Positions 26,975-36,401 of a DNA stretch of 64,000 bases are shown here, one piece after another. The notes beneath the pieces are model-generated. The model was not told where the DNA came from, did not search any database, and worked only from the letters and a program-made list of their open reading frames with translations. The stretch lies in contig NZ_LT800494.1 of NCBI RefSeq assembly GCF_900166665.1, positions 3,494,061 through 3,558,060 of the forward strand, given 5' to 3'. Position 1 is the stretch's first letter. Each line of letters begins with the position of its first letter. Both the position numbers and the translations under genes were made by a program. Source of the DNA: Cytobacillus gottheilii. Lineage in GTDB: Bacteria; Bacillota; Bacilli; Bacillales; Cytobacillaceae.

Positions 26975-27014
26975 AAAAATGCCAGGCACCTTTTCTATGG
27001 TGTCTGGCATTTTT
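26975..27014 (+). terminator. terminator of the P-type ATPase gene
   Basis: AAAAATGCCAGGCACC (26975-26990) pairs with GGTGTCTGGCATTTTT (26999-27014) with one G-T pair. Confidence 0.9.
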
Positions 27015-27113
27015 ATTCTTACAGTGCCTATAGGACTTGTTGTTGCAGTTCATAACATTGAAGTCATAAAATTGCTAGATTTAAAGCATCTTTTATTTCT
27101 AAATGTCGAAAGT

Positions 27114-27141
27114 TTGATATGTTTCCTAATTTTCCTATAAT
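27114..27141 (+). promoter_or_regulatory. sigma-A-like promoter of the 54-aa gene
   Basis: TTGATA (27114-27119) and TATAAT (27136-27141) are separated by 16 bases, about 65 bases before the ATG at 27207. Confidence 0.6.
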
Positions 27142-27206
27142 TTTAACACGAATTATGTTAGGCTTAAGGTATCCTTAAATTTATAAGGATAAAAGGAGTT
27201 GATCCA

Positions 27207-27371
27207 ATGTTCGTATTAATACGTAACATTAGCGGAACAACAGAACATTTAAAGAATTCAAACAGCCAAATGAGCAAAACCTTTGAAGACTACTCGGAAG
27301 CAGAAGACATGGCAAAAAGGCTAAACCAGAATACGATTCCTTCTCATAAGTGGTGTGTAAAAAAGCTATAA
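27207..27371 (+). CDS. small protein, 54 aa
   Basis: The product begins MFVLIRNISGTTEHLKNSN and ends SHKWCVKKL, with an acidic-basic helix near residues 26-40 (FEDYSEAEDMAKRL). AAAAGGAG lies about 9 bases before the ATG, a good promoter lies upstream and a terminator follows at 27385, so the gene has every signal of an expressed unit. It has no membrane segment. I do not recognise a family; the short beta-start and helix suggest a small soluble fold. Confidence 0.7.
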   Translation: MFVLIRNISGTTEHLKNSNSQMSKTFEDYSEAEDMAKRLNQNTIPSHKWCVKKL

Positions 27372-27384
27372 GTTTTATAAACAA

Positions 27385-27414
27385 GTTGGTGGATGCCAGC
27401 TTTTTTCTTTTTTT
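27385..27414 (+). terminator. terminator of the 54-aa gene
   Basis: GTTGG (27385-27389) pairs with CCAGC (27396-27400), one G-T pair, followed by a long T-rich run. Confidence 0.65.
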
Positions 27415-27573
27415 CTATGCCTGAACAGAAAAAAAAATTCTCCCAAACAACAAACTGTAGAACTAGTATTAGCATTCTCCGCCGATATCAGAACCTGCTT
27501 GCATTGTGCATCTCTTATCTTATTACACTCATTTTCCTCCACACCAAATCACTTGCAAACTTCCTTATGACAG

Positions 27574-27629
27574 AAAAAACGCTCGTGAAAGCAAACATGA
27601 ATCATACTGGCTTTCAGCGAGCGTTTTTT
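27574..27629. terminator. long hairpin terminator of the SDR gene
   Basis: AAAAAACGCTCG pairs with CGAGCGTTTTTT, and an inner GAAAGC pairs with GCTTTC, giving an extended stem with A and T runs on both strands. It lies directly downstream of the minus-strand SDR gene. Confidence 0.8.
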
Positions 27630-27641
27630 CAATTGCCTACT

Positions 27642-28388
27642 TTAAGGCAGACTCAGCTTGGACATTCTGCCGCCATCAACAGGGTAGATTTGTCCAGTAA
27701 TAAACCCTGACTCATCAGCCGCAAGAAAGGCCACGAGTGCTGCCACTTCTTCAGGAGAACCTGTGCGGCCAATTGGATGAATTCGCCCGATATTACGCTG
27801 AAACGCTTCTGCATCAGGCATATTTGCGATTAAATCAAGATTTAAATCTGTATCAATCCAGCCAGGTGCTACTGCATTGCAGCGGATTCCTTCATGTCCA
27901 TGGTCCACAGCTACTGCACGGGTCAGTCCATGAAGACCAGCTTTAGTCGCTCCATAAGCCGCATGCAGCGGGTTTGAAGCCAATCCCTCAACCGATCCTG
28001 TATTAACGATACTTCCTTTTGTTTTACGGAGATAAGGCAATGCAGCACGAATCATGAGAAAGGGAGCAGTTAGATTCAATGTAAGGTTCCTCTGCCAATC
28101 CTCCAGACTCATTTCTTCTATCGCTGCTTCCTGCATCATCCCTGCATTATTAATTAGCACATCAAGCTGTCCTGCCCTAGAGATCACCTCTTCTACAATT
28201 CGTTCTGGTGTTTGCGGATCGAAAAAATCAGCAGCGATCCAATCAAATTCCTTATCCTCCCCGCGCTGTGCCGTAATAACGGTTGCACCTTCGTCGCGCA
28301 AACGGCGTGCGATTGCCTGCCCAATTCCTGAACGTCCGCCTGTTACAAGTGCGACCTTATTTTCAAAACGTCTTAATGTTTTTTCCAT
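27642..28388 (-). CDS. short-chain dehydrogenase/reductase
   Basis: The 248-aa enzyme has the classical SDR features: TGGRSGIGQAIA cofactor motif near residue 17, NNAGM, the catalytic Ser in NTGSVEG, and YGATKAG with Tyr and Lys of the active site. It should oxidise or reduce an alcohol/ketone using NAD(P); the substrate is unknown. A weak AAGGAG site precedes the ATG at 28388. The Suppressor-of-fused-like gene lies upstream on the same strand, 42 bases away, so they may be co-transcribed. Confidence 0.92.
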   Translation of the reverse strand: MEKTLRRFENKVALVTGGRSGIGQAIARRLRDEGATVITAQRGEDKEFDWIAADFFDPQTPERIVEEVISRAGQLDVLINNAGMMQEAAIEEMSLEDWQRNLTLNLTAPFLMIRAALPYLRKTKGSIVNTGSVEGLASNPLHAAYGATKAGLHGLTRAVAVDHGHEGIRCNAVAPGWIDTDLNLDLIANMPDAEAFQRNIGRIHPIGRTGSPEEVAALVAFLAADESGFITGQIYPVDGGRMSKLSLP

Positions 28389-28430
28389 GATAAAATTCTC
28401 CTTCCTATGTATCGTACAATAACCAATCCT

Positions 28431-29090
28431 CTATAAGTAAGATCTCTTCCGTTCCATATCCGTTACCAAATACGGATTCTCCTTCTTCATCTCTTCAACA
28501 AGCTTTGGTGCCAATGTAAAATCCTCTTTCAATAGCTCTAATTCTCGTTCTGTAATGCCAACTACTTGCAGAAATTCTACTCTGCCATGTACCGAATTGA
28601 TCCCCTTCGCCTCTGTATCATTGACCACTAGCAATGCCGTGATGTCTGATTCCACTCCGTAATGAATAGTGGTTCCATTGCCCGCCACAAACTGCAGTGG
28701 TTCGAAAAAGCGCTGCTGCGTATACGTATAACGGGCAAGATTGGCCAACACATCACAAGCCCACAAGCAATCTTCAGCCGATTCAGCTTTCAGCTTAAAC
28801 GTCATCTCATATCCCCAGCCGCTCCATTCTCCGCCAAACGCTTCCTCATTCACATATAGCTCACTCATTCCATATGTCAGAATGTGTTTATATTCATTCA
28901 CGGAATCATAAATACTAAACCCGTCCAAATACTGATCTCCGCCAAACTTCGCTCGCTTATGTAATTCCATTCCATAATGAGCCGGGTTTTGATTGTCATA
29001 AAGCTGATCAAACACCCTGTCAATTGCTTCCCAGCCTGGTGCCCAATCCTCCTGCTGTTCTGAACGTGCTTTATATTCTTCTATCTCCAT
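28431..29090 (-). CDS. Suppressor-of-fused-like protein
   Basis: The 219-aa protein has the segment GWEAIDRVFDQLYDNQNPAH followed by DGFSIYDS and a FGGEWSGWGYEMTFKL strand pair, matching the bacterial SUFU-like domain. In bacteria these proteins often occur as immunity proteins in polymorphic toxin loci or as stand-alone genes of unknown role; no toxin is seen here. GGGAGG lies about 11 bases before the ATG. It precedes the SDR gene on the same strand. Confidence 0.85.
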   Translation of the reverse strand: MEIEEYKARSEQQEDWAPGWEAIDRVFDQLYDNQNPAHYGMELHKRAKFGGDQYLDGFSIYDSVNEYKHILTYGMSELYVNEEAFGGEWSGWGYEMTFKLKAESAEDCLWACDVLANLARYTYTQQRFFEPLQFVAGNGTTIHYGVESDITALLVVNDTEAKGINSVHGRVEFLQVVGITERELELLKEDFTLAPKLVEEMKKENPYLVTDMERKRSYL

Positions 29091-29262
29091 CTAAATATCC
29101 GCCTCCCTTCGCAACTTTTTATCCTTCTAGGCATTTCTCTTCCATTTAAGGATAACAAAATTGTTTGCAAATTTAAAAAGAGAACCTTCATAAAATAAAT
29201 TGTTTCAGTGTTTGCGGGAATTTCTAACAGCTAATAAAGATTTGACTCTTTTGCACAGCAAA

Positions 29263-29287
29263 CAAAAAAATCCCTCAATAGAAGGGA
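29263..29287 (-). terminator. minus-strand terminator of the 74-aa gene
   Basis: On the minus strand TCCCTTC and AGGGA form a short stem followed by seven T residues. Confidence 0.65.
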
Positions 29288-29294
29288 CGCTAGA

Positions 29295-29519
29295 TTAATA
29301 TAATGGCTGCTGGTTCTGACAAGCTGGAAATCCATTTATATCCTGAATCATATGAAAATCGTACTGCTTTATGGCGAATTGTGCTTGATACAAATATTCA
29401 ATCACAAGCAGCTTTCCATTAGATGTACCGCATAAAACACCTGACGTTCCTTGTCCGTTAGTCATTGAAATACCAACAGGCTGACCGATCAAATAGCGTA
29501 TTTTATGTTGCCACGGCAT
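29295..29519 (-). CDS. conserved small protein, 74 aa
   Basis: The protein starts MPWQHKIRYLIGQPVGIS and contains GTSGVLCGTSNGKLLVIEYLY, an SH3-like pattern of short beta strands, ending QNQQPLY. The start at 29519 is chosen because AGGAG sits 8 bases upstream; the ATG at 29525 is too close to it. It resembles small Bacillus proteins of unknown role, possibly spore-related; I cannot name it. A terminator follows. 29595-29770 shows no gene. Confidence 0.6.
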   Translation of the reverse strand: MPWQHKIRYLIGQPVGISMTNGQGTSGVLCGTSNGKLLVIEYLYQAQFAIKQYDFHMIQDINGFPACQNQQPLY

Positions 29520-29770
29520 CGTCATCACTCCTTCAAATTCATTATATTGAAAATGAAAAACAATAGGTGCCTCTCTTACTTTGATGTGACACACCTTTTA
29601 AGCAAACCCAAACTCCAAAGTCATTTAATTTGTGGATTTTTATTCTTTTTCATAAATTTGTTGCCACAGTTAACTGAACTTCTAATCCATGTCATTAAAA
29701 TAGAACCAGCAGCGCCAATCTGCCTGTAACCTTTACATGACGACCAAACAAACATAGCTTTTCATTAATT

Positions 29771-30739
29771 TTATACAGAAATAATGACTTTCCCCTGAGA
29801 ACGTCCTTTTTCAAAGTATTGAATGGCCTTTGAAACCTCTTGCAGGGAGTACGCTCGATCAATTGTTGGCCGTATCTTTCCCGCTTCTATTTTCTCTTTA
29901 AGAAAAAATAGATCCTCCTGCTTTGTTCTGTGCATAAATGTGCTGTATTTCTTTTTCCCAACCATGGATAACCATGAGCCCTTTAGGAGCGTTTGATACA
30001 TCTGGCTGCTTTCCCCTCCAACGTGGAAAAACTGGCCATTCTCTTTTAATAGCCTGCTATAAATGGAAAAAGGCTGAGCGCCATTCACACCAAAAATAAC
30101 ATCATAGGTTTGCTCAAGATTCTCTATGGTTTCCTTTTGATAGTCAATGACATGGTCAGCACCTAAGGCTCTTGCCATCTCTGTATTTCGAGTACTCACC
30201 ACCGCGGTTACTTCCGCACCATACATCTTTGCGATTTGAATAGCATAGGTTCCCACTCCTCCTGAAGCTCCATGAAGCAGCACTTTCATGCCAGCAGCTA
30301 CCTTCCCACTATCCCTGATCGCCTGCAATGCTGTTGCCCCTGCCATCGGCACAGCGGCCGCTTCGGCAAATGTCAGATTGCTGGGCTTCAAAGCCAAGGA
30401 TGTTTCATTTGCAGCTGCATATTCCGCAAAAGCCCCCCAGCCGCTGCTGGACAAATCTCCAAACACTTCATCGCCAATCTGAAACCCAGTCACGTTCTCA
30501 CCAACAGCCTCAACGATACCAGCTACATCCCCGCCTGGAATAGGGAACTTCGGTTTCAAAAACCCAAATGCAAGGCGGGCAGGCAGCGGCTTTCCTTTTA
30601 ATAGAACAAGATTTCCAAAATTAATGGATGATGCATGAACCTTTACCAGCACTTGATTGCGATCATGACTGGGAATTGCCACTTCCCTTAATGTAAGACT
30701 ATCTGCCTGGCCATACCTTTCTGAAACAATCGCCTTCAT
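29771..30739 (-). CDS. NAD(P)-dependent quinone oxidoreductase-like alcohol dehydrogenase
   Basis: The 322-aa enzyme belongs to the medium-chain dehydrogenase group. It has a GroES-like N-terminal domain (about residues 1-115, with SSINFGNLVLLKGKP) and a Rossmann domain with HGASGGVGTYAIQIAK near residue 150. The cysteines that bind structural zinc are missing, as in the zinc-free quinone reductase branch. Substrate unknown. The start at 30739 follows AGGAG. It is monocistronic on the minus strand, downstream of the queuosine operon. Confidence 0.9.
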   Translation of the reverse strand: MKAIVSERYGQADSLTLREVAIPSHDRNQVLVKVHASSINFGNLVLLKGKPLPARLAFGFLKPKFPIPGGDVAGIVEAVGENVTGFQIGDEVFGDLSSSGWGAFAEYAAANETSLALKPSNLTFAEAAAVPMAGATALQAIRDSGKVAAGMKVLLHGASGGVGTYAIQIAKMYGAEVTAVVSTRNTEMARALGADHVIDYQKETIENLEQTYDVIFGVNGAQPFSIYSRLLKENGQFFHVGGESSQMYQTLLKGSWLSMVGKKKYSTFMHRTKQEDLFFLKEKIEAGKIRPTIDRAYSLQEVSKAIQYFEKGRSQGKVIISV

Positions 30740-30877
30740 CTCGCACTCCTCCTAGTCCTTTTTACATTATTCTAGTCGGAGAAAATAAATACCGATGTAT
30801 TAAAATCTCATACGGGTAATATCTCGAATATAAAAAAAGACACTCCCGCAGAAGTATCTCTTTCCTAAAAAATATAA

Positions 30878-31606
30878 TTACACGCCCCGCTTATTGCCCC
30901 AAATATACGTATGAAGCTGCGGAAGCACCTTAATATCCTTTAGCTCGTGATCGGCCATTGTTTTATCAATCAGCCATTCATATTTCTCTATCAATTGAGC
31001 TAACAGCTGCTGGTTGTCGGCTGTTTGATTATCACTGTTTCCAACCTGCAGGAAAAACGGCACTTCAGGATAACGAAGATGCACGTTCTTGGCATAAAGA
31101 TAATCCTCATCATCAAACACAACCACTTTTAAACTTGCGTTACATGCATGAAGCTTTCCGATTATCTTATCCAGCATATTAAAATTCGTTATCATCCCAG
31201 AACTCGGCGGTTTGGGAGAGATTGTTAACTCGTCAATCTCCAGGAACCAGTCCTGCCATTTGCTTCCCTGTGTTTCCAGCCCAATTTTAATATTCTTTGA
31301 TTTTAATAGCTGGATTAGGTAACGAAGATTTTTTAGCAATGCCGGGTTGCCGCCTGATATGGTCACAAAAGAAAAGCCATCTCCGCCATGCTTCACAAGC
31401 TCTTCCCAAATTCCCTCTGCCTCCATCTGCTTGATGAGATCTTTCCCCGACCCATCCCATGTAAAAGCAGAATCACACCACGAACAAGAATAATCACAGC
31501 CGGCTGTTCTTACAAACATGGTCTTCTGGCCGATCACCATGCCTTCTCCCTGAATCGTCGGTCCAAAAATCTCCATCACTGGCACCTTACTCAAGCTTCC
31601 ATCCAC
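30878..31606 (-). CDS. queE: 7-carboxy-7-deazaguanine synthase
   Basis: QueE is a radical SAM enzyme that contracts the ring of 6-carboxytetrahydropterin to 7-carboxy-7-deazaguanine in the pathway to preQ0 and queuosine. The 242-aa protein has the family start FGPTIQGEGMVIGQKTMF and the cluster motif CDYSCSWC (CX3CX2C), plus SPKPPSS and a GNKRGV C-terminus as in B. subtilis QueE. The start at 31606 overlaps queD by 16 bases; MEIFGP, eleven codons in, has an AAGGTG site and is an alternative, but length comparison favours the longer form. Confidence 0.95.
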   Translation of the reverse strand: MDGSLSKVPVMEIFGPTIQGEGMVIGQKTMFVRTAGCDYSCSWCDSAFTWDGSGKDLIKQMEAEGIWEELVKHGGDGFSFVTISGGNPALLKNLRYLIQLLKSKNIKIGLETQGSKWQDWFLEIDELTISPKPPSSGMITNFNMLDKIIGKLHACNASLKVVVFDDEDYLYAKNVHLRYPEVPFFLQVGNSDNQTADNQQLLAQLIEKYEWLIDKTMADHELKDIKVLPQLHTYIWGNKRGV

Positions 31607-32076
31607 TCCCGTCTAACCTCTGCAAAACTCGTAGGTGTTTCATATAAACGAACAAATTCAACTCGTGCATCCTTGTACTGATTGGATCTGTCATTCAAGG
31701 ATTCCACCATTTTTTCAAAAATCCATACAACCATGTTCTCTGCCGTTGTATTCATTTTAGGCAGCGTCTCATTCAGATATCGGTGGTCCAGATAAATCCC
31801 AATTTCCTTCTTCCAGATTTCTTTGATATCTCCAAAATCAATCACAAGACCAATTTCATCAACAAAACCACTAATGCCAAACGCAACTTTGTAGGTGTGC
31901 CCGTGCAGATTCTTGCATTTCCCTTCATAGCAATGAAGATGATGGGCGGCATCAAACGTAAATTCCTTACTGACAAGTACACGCTTGTGATGATACTTTA
32001 AATCACTTTTCTTTATATCTTCATCGAGCTTCTGAAGCTTCTCCACAATTCGAAAACCAAAGAAATTATCTGTCAT
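31591..32076 (-). CDS. queD: 6-carboxy-5,6,7,8-tetrahydropterin synthase
   Basis: QueD converts 7,8-dihydroneopterin triphosphate to 6-carboxytetrahydropterin. The 161-aa protein has the zinc-binding histidines in FDAAHHL and LHGHTY and the catalytic Cys in [10 protein letters not shown]. It overlaps queC by 11 bases and queE by 16, so the three are translated from one transcript. The N-terminal 30 residues extend beyond the shortest family members but match Bacillus QueD. Confidence 0.95.
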   Translation of the reverse strand: MTDNFFGFRIVEKLQKLDEDIKKSDLKYHHKRVLVSKEFTFDAAHHLHCYEGKCKNLHGHTYKVAFGISGFVDEIGLVIDFGDIKEIWKKEIGIYLDHRYLNETLPKMNTTAENMVVWIFEKMVESLNDRSNQYKDARVEFVRLYETPTSFAEVRREWMEA

Positions 32077-32734
32077 ATGCAGCAGCTCCTTCTAGATACT
32101 TCTCCAGACCATTTCTTCTTAACTTACATGCCGGGCATGCACCGCAGCCATCGCCAATAACCCCTTCATAACATGTGAGCGTCTTCTCACGAACAAACTC
32201 TAATGCACCTAAATCATCCGCAAGCTTCCATGTTTCAGCCTTATCTAGCCACATCAACGGCGTATGAATCACAAACTGCTGATCCATCGACAAATTAATC
32301 GTCACATTCAGCGATTTAATAAACGCATCCCGGCAATCCGGATATCCGCTAAAATCCGTTTCACATACACCCGTAATAATATGCTTCGCCTTCACCTGAC
32401 TCGCCAAAACCGCTGCAAACGAAAGAAAAATCAAATTACGCCCAGGAACAAACGTCGATGGCAGCTCCCCATCTTCTCCCTCTTTAATCTCAATATCATC
32501 TCTTGTCAGCGCATTCGGAGCTAATTGATTCAACAGCTGCATGTCTAACAGATGATGCTTCACCTTTAGCTCCTCTGCAATCCGCTTCGCACACTCAATC
32601 TCTTCCTTATGGCGCTGATTATAATTAAACGTAACAACCTCAACCTCTTTAAACGTCTCTAACGCCCAAAACAAACAAGTCGTACTATCCTGCCCGCCAC
32701 TAAAAACGACAATTGCTTTTTCATCTCTTAACAT
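32066..32734 (-). CDS. queC: 7-cyano-7-deazaguanine synthase
   Basis: QueC makes preQ0 from 7-carboxy-7-deazaguanine, ammonia and ATP. The 222-aa protein has the PP-loop [12 protein letters not shown] near residue 10 and the C-terminal zinc site [16 protein letters not shown]. It is the first gene of queC-queD-queE and sits behind a preQ1-I riboswitch. AGGGAAGGGGAG lies before the ATG at 32734. Confidence 0.96.
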   Translation of the reverse strand: MLRDEKAIVVFSGGQDSTTCLFWALETFKEVEVVTFNYNQRHKEEIECAKRIAEELKVKHHLLDMQLLNQLAPNALTRDDIEIKEGEDGELPSTFVPGRNLIFLSFAAVLASQVKAKHIITGVCETDFSGYPDCRDAFIKSLNVTINLSMDQQFVIHTPLMWLDKAETWKLADDLGALEFVREKTLTCYEGVIGDGCGACPACKLRRNGLEKYLEGAAAYDR

Positions 32735-32760
32735 GTAAATACTCCCCTTCCCTAAAACAC

Positions 32761-32833
32761 AAGAAAAAACAGCACCCCAAGATCGAAGTGCTGCTTCATC
32801 TTAGTTTTTTTAGAGAGGGGTGCTAGAACCTCT
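32761..32833 (-). promoter_or_regulatory. preQ1-I riboswitch with terminator, upstream of queC
   Basis: On the minus strand the aptamer (32833 to 32801) reads AGAGGTTCTAGCACCCCTCT followed by an A-rich tail ending AACTAA, a textbook class I preQ1 pattern. CAGCAC and GTGCTG then form a stem (32793-32788 with 32775-32770) followed by a U run at 32769-32761. It should shut off queCDE when preQ1 is abundant. 32834-32984 holds no gene. Confidence 0.93.
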
Positions 32834-32984
32834 ACCGCTGTTTGAAAAGCGGATTTGGATTAGATTTTATATTGGTATCGTAACATAAGATTAAGTTAAA
32901 ATGAATTATTATTGGCTGTACGATTCTTTTTTACCAGACAAAATTAAGGAACAACACAGCAGTAATGCTAGATTTCTAATATAA

Positions 32985-33028
32985 AAATAACCGTATATTC
33001 TGATCTATCAACAGAAATACGGTTATTT
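32985..33028. terminator. hairpin terminator
   Basis: AAATAACCGTAT (32985-32996) pairs with ATACGGTTATTT (33017-33028), with A/T runs on both sides. It would end the 40-aa gene on the minus strand. Confidence 0.75.
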
Positions 33029-33036
33029 ATAAGTAC

Positions 33037-33159
33037 TTACTTTTTACCGCCAATAATAAGCTTGAGTTGAGGCTTTCTTCTGTCTTTGACTCGCTTTAGT
33101 AGCTCTTTGCCGAACTTTTCTGGGTTCTGCTTGATTTCTTCTACAGGGGTTCTTTTCAT
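33037..33159 (-). CDS. small basic protein, 40 aa
   Basis: The product begins MKRTPVEEIKQNPEKF and ends KLIIGGKK; about a third of residues are Lys or Arg. AAGGAG lies 8 bases before the ATG at 33159 and a good terminator follows the stop codon, so it looks like a real small gene. It lies at the edge between the queuosine operon and the defence island. No family recognised; a nucleic-acid-binding or signalling peptide role cannot be told. 33160-33425 is very AT-rich and shows no gene that I believe. Confidence 0.6.
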   Translation of the reverse strand: MKRTPVEEIKQNPEKFGKELLKRVKDRRKPQLKLIIGGKK

Positions 33160-33425
33160 GGTAGGTCTCCTTAAATTTAGGTCAATTTCCACACGAATAA
33201 CCTGGAAATTTCACACTTATTTATGAGTAATTTACTATAATACATTTCTCTTTTATGCTAATAAATATCCTACTACTTATTGATTGCATATCTAGAATTA
33301 TCCTTTATTTTCTCTTACTCATTCCTACGTTACTTTTAACTTTAGTCTGTATTTGTTACATTTATATTTCCTTGAATAAAAATATAATAGTAATAAATAT
33401 TATTCATATATATAAAACATGTTAC

Positions 33426-36401
33426 TCAGTCTTCTAGAAACCATGCCTTTCGCCTTTCTGTTGAGCGGCTGCCATTAGGAACAAACCGAAAATGAAAGTC
33501 CTTCGCTTTTAATTCATCAAATAATTGCTTAAGTTCCTCTCCACCCACAATCCATAACCGTCCATTACTACTCCGTTTATCAATTAACTCAACCTTCTTG
33601 GATTTTAAAAACAATTCTAATGAAAAGGATAGTTCTTTTGATTCCATTCTTTCTATTTTCTTGTGAGACGTGTTTCCATTTCTAATTCTATTTTCTGAGC
33701 TCTTCTTTGGTATATCTTCGTAATCTTGTGCGTAAATTCCATCATTGCAGATTAAAAGAAACGGGCAGTACCTACAATGTTTACCAGGGATAGCTTTATG
33801 AAGCACAACTTTTTCCTTTACTACTTCACTAGAATTTCTATGTGCATAGCTAGTAGGCATCAGATGCAAATAACTAATTGCCTGACTGTAATGCCTTCCG
33901 TTTAGCTCAATTAACTTCTTTGAAACTCGTCTATTTTTATAGCTAGATTCATATAAAAAATTTCGCTTCATATCATTCCACTGAGGAAACCATGAATCAA
34001 CTACACTACGTAGTTCCTGAGGAGCTATTACATTACTATCGACTAATTTATGGAGGGATCCCATTAAGTTCTGATATAAGAATCTATGATGAAAATCGGA
34101 TTGAAAGCTTGTATGCTCATTTAAAATAAAGCTAAAGGAAGCTCTCTTCCCACATACCTTTGCTTCGCGCTCCATTGAAAGTGTCCAACCTTCATCCCTA
34201 ACATTAATCTCATCAATTAATTCTTTCTTAACTTCACCAACTTTTTTAGTAACTCTTCCCATTTGTATTTTTTCAAAGTTTAATAGCTTAAGGTACAATG
34301 CAAGCTCTAATCTTGATTCATTTCCTACATGCTTTGCATAGGAGAAACGCACGTCATCAGCAGAATGAAACAGTACATAAAGCAAATAGCGTGTTATTGA
34401 GTTGCTTTGTTTCTCCCTCTCCTCCAGCAAATAAAGTTCAGTATTGTTTTTTCCTAACTGGGTCAAAGTATCACGAGAAATCGGCCAGATCGTATAGCCT
34501 TGAGATAAAGGCAATGCCTTTTGATCGGCAAAGGCTAAATGAAACTTCCGGTTAATACGAAACGGTGCACCATCTGCTTGATCTAAAGCAAACACATTGT
34601 CAGAGATTGTCTCTGATTTCCCTGCTTCATGCAACGAACCGTCTAAAAAAAATAATAACCCTTTTGAAATATCCTTAAGGGAAAACTCCAGTTCTTCGTC
34701 CTTTACTTCTGAAATTTCTTCCATCAAATTGTTAATTATTTCTTTTTCATCATTCTCAAAAAAGTCCTCGACATTTTTCAATACAATCTCTTCAAGTGTC
34801 TTAAAATGAGCTGAAACGCTTCTTTTTTCCATTTCCCACTCACCGAAGAGAGCATCATACATCCCTTTTAATAGCTTAATTCCCTCAATAATTCTCTCTA
34901 GATCCTTTGTGGCAACTGAAAAATAAGAAAGCTGTCTCATTGGCATCGAATGAAATAGATGAGCCCTATTATTAAAAGCATGGTTGTTATACTTTAGTGT
35001 CTTTTTCTCGATGGATTCTTTCTCTTTGATTAGGTTGTTAATCGTTCCTATCCAAGAATTAAAGTTTGTAGCTTTTCTACAGTATGGAATTACTTTTTCT
35101 AGTTGTTTTACATACTTCTTTAAATCCTCACCTTTAAGGATGAGACAACCGGAGGAGAAGCTCTCCAAAAGAGTTTCCGCTTTAACTATCTCGATAAATT
35201 TTTCAGTTCCATTTTCCAAGTCTGTTTCACGATTTTTTATTTGGTGAAGATGATATAAAAATCGTCCTATTGGATAGTCTGTTAGCTTTTTTTTGCTCGG
35301 TTCTACAAACTCATTGGCAATCAAATGTTTTTCGATTTCAGCTGCTCTTGGTGTTAGAATATGATATGGTTCATCTAACTCACTTCCAGAATCAGATGCA
35401 GATTCATAACGCTCTTTCTCAGATTCAACGAAATGTACTAAATCATTGTACACTTCTACTTTTTGATCAACTTCTATCCGAGAGCCGCCTTCTAGGCTTT
35501 CAACCATTCTAGCTGCAATTGGATGTATAGCGACAAAATCACTCACAACATTACAGGTTTCATTTTTCCCAATACCAAGAAAAGTTTTAACTGTTTCAAA
35601 CGTATTTGGAAAACGTTTATCATACGCATTCAGAAAGACCAGCTCGAACTCATCCTCTAACCGCTTTAATATTCTTTCCTGAATTGGTGTAATGAAGTAA
35701 AAGCCGTGTAGTATTAGTTTCTTCTTTGCAAGTGACTTCTCAATAATATGTCTCCAGTTTTCCTCAAGGAGATTGCTAATTCTCCTTTGGTTAAGAAGAT
35801 TCGTACGAGCTGCACCCTTCCTCTGACTTCTAAAGTGTGATTCCCCCCAATTATTTAAAGCCATTTTCATTATATTGGTGGCATATTCTTTGTCTTCTTT
35901 TTCTTCTAAAAAGGAACTTAAATCCTGAGAATTTTCTCGAAGCAAAGACAGCATTCGATTCCATATTTCCAAAAAGACTGTCTCTGACTCAGTTAGCTGA
36001 CCTTTTCTGCAAGAGAGATCTTTTGGTGACAAGCCAAGCTCTGTTACCATTCGTAACGTCTTTAAGACCTGAAGTTGGTTTCGTTCAATCGATTGTACAA
36101 TTAATCGATTTCCTGCTGGATTCTCACGCCAAAGCACTGATTGAATATCCGATAGAGTTAAAAATTGTTTTAACTGCGATTTAGAATCTGTCCATTTGAA
36201 TCCAGAAATCTCTTTAAAAAGTTCTGAAAAAGTGATAATTGGCGCTGTTATCCACCTCCCCATTTTCATGGATTCACCTAAGCCCATTTTCAAACTATTA
36301 GTTGCTACAATATGGAGACAATCAGAATAATTTCGATAAAAAAGTGAATCTGACCTGTATAGCTGTGCTGGTGCTTGATAGGTTAGCACTTTCCTTACCA
36401 T
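33426..36401 (-). CDS. AddB-like nuclease/helicase-partner protein, 991 aa
   Basis: A large soluble protein with no membrane segment. The N-terminal part (YRNYSDCLHIVATNSLK, FSELFKEISGF) resembles the inactive helicase-like fold of AddB-type proteins. Near the C-terminus (about residues 870-886) is a cysteine group CRYCPFLLIC, which resembles the cluster that precedes or follows PD-(D/E)XK nuclease domains in AddB and Cas4. I cannot point to the catalytic Asp/Lys residues with certainty. It begins at a TAATG overlap with the upstream UvrD-like gene and has GGGAGGG before it. The pair looks like a two-subunit helicase-nuclease distinct from housekeeping AddAB; a defence role is inferred from the location. 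Confidence 0.6.
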   Translation of the reverse strand: MVRKVLTYQAPAQLYRSDSLFYRNYSDCLHIVATNSLKMGLGESMKMGRWITAPIITFSELFKEISGFKWTDSKSQLKQFLTLSDIQSVLWRENPAGNRLIVQSIERNQLQVLKTLRMVTELGLSPKDLSCRKGQLTESETVFLEIWNRMLSLLRENSQDLSSFLEEKEDKEYATNIMKMALNNWGESHFRSQRKGAARTNLLNQRRISNLLEENWRHIIEKSLAKKKLILHGFYFITPIQERILKRLEDEFELVFLNAYDKRFPNTFETVKTFLGIGKNETCNVVSDFVAIHPIAARMVESLEGGSRIEVDQKVEVYNDLVHFVESEKERYESASDSGSELDEPYHILTPRAAEIEKHLIANEFVEPSKKKLTDYPIGRFLYHLHQIKNRETDLENGTEKFIEIVKAETLLESFSSGCLILKGEDLKKYVKQLEKVIPYCRKATNFNSWIGTINNLIKEKESIEKKTLKYNNHAFNNRAHLFHSMPMRQLSYFSVATKDLERIIEGIKLLKGMYDALFGEWEMEKRSVSAHFKTLEEIVLKNVEDFFENDEKEIINNLMEEISEVKDEELEFSLKDISKGLLFFLDGSLHEAGKSETISDNVFALDQADGAPFRINRKFHLAFADQKALPLSQGYTIWPISRDTLTQLGKNNTELYLLEEREKQSNSITRYLLYVLFHSADDVRFSYAKHVGNESRLELALYLKLLNFEKIQMGRVTKKVGEVKKELIDEINVRDEGWTLSMEREAKVCGKRASFSFILNEHTSFQSDFHHRFLYQNLMGSLHKLVDSNVIAPQELRSVVDSWFPQWNDMKRNFLYESSYKNRRVSKKLIELNGRHYSQAISYLHLMPTSYAHRNSSEVVKEKVVLHKAIPGKHCRYCPFLLICNDGIYAQDYEDIPKKSSENRIRNGNTSHKKIERMESKELSFSLELFLKSKKVELIDKRSSNGRLWIVGGEELKQLFDELKAKDFHFRFVPNGSRSTERRKAWFLED

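Noticed and set aside
33255-33437. 60-aa hydrophobic plus-strand ORF
   Set aside because: It lies in very AT-rich DNA, has no ribosome binding site and overlaps the end of the AddB-like gene.
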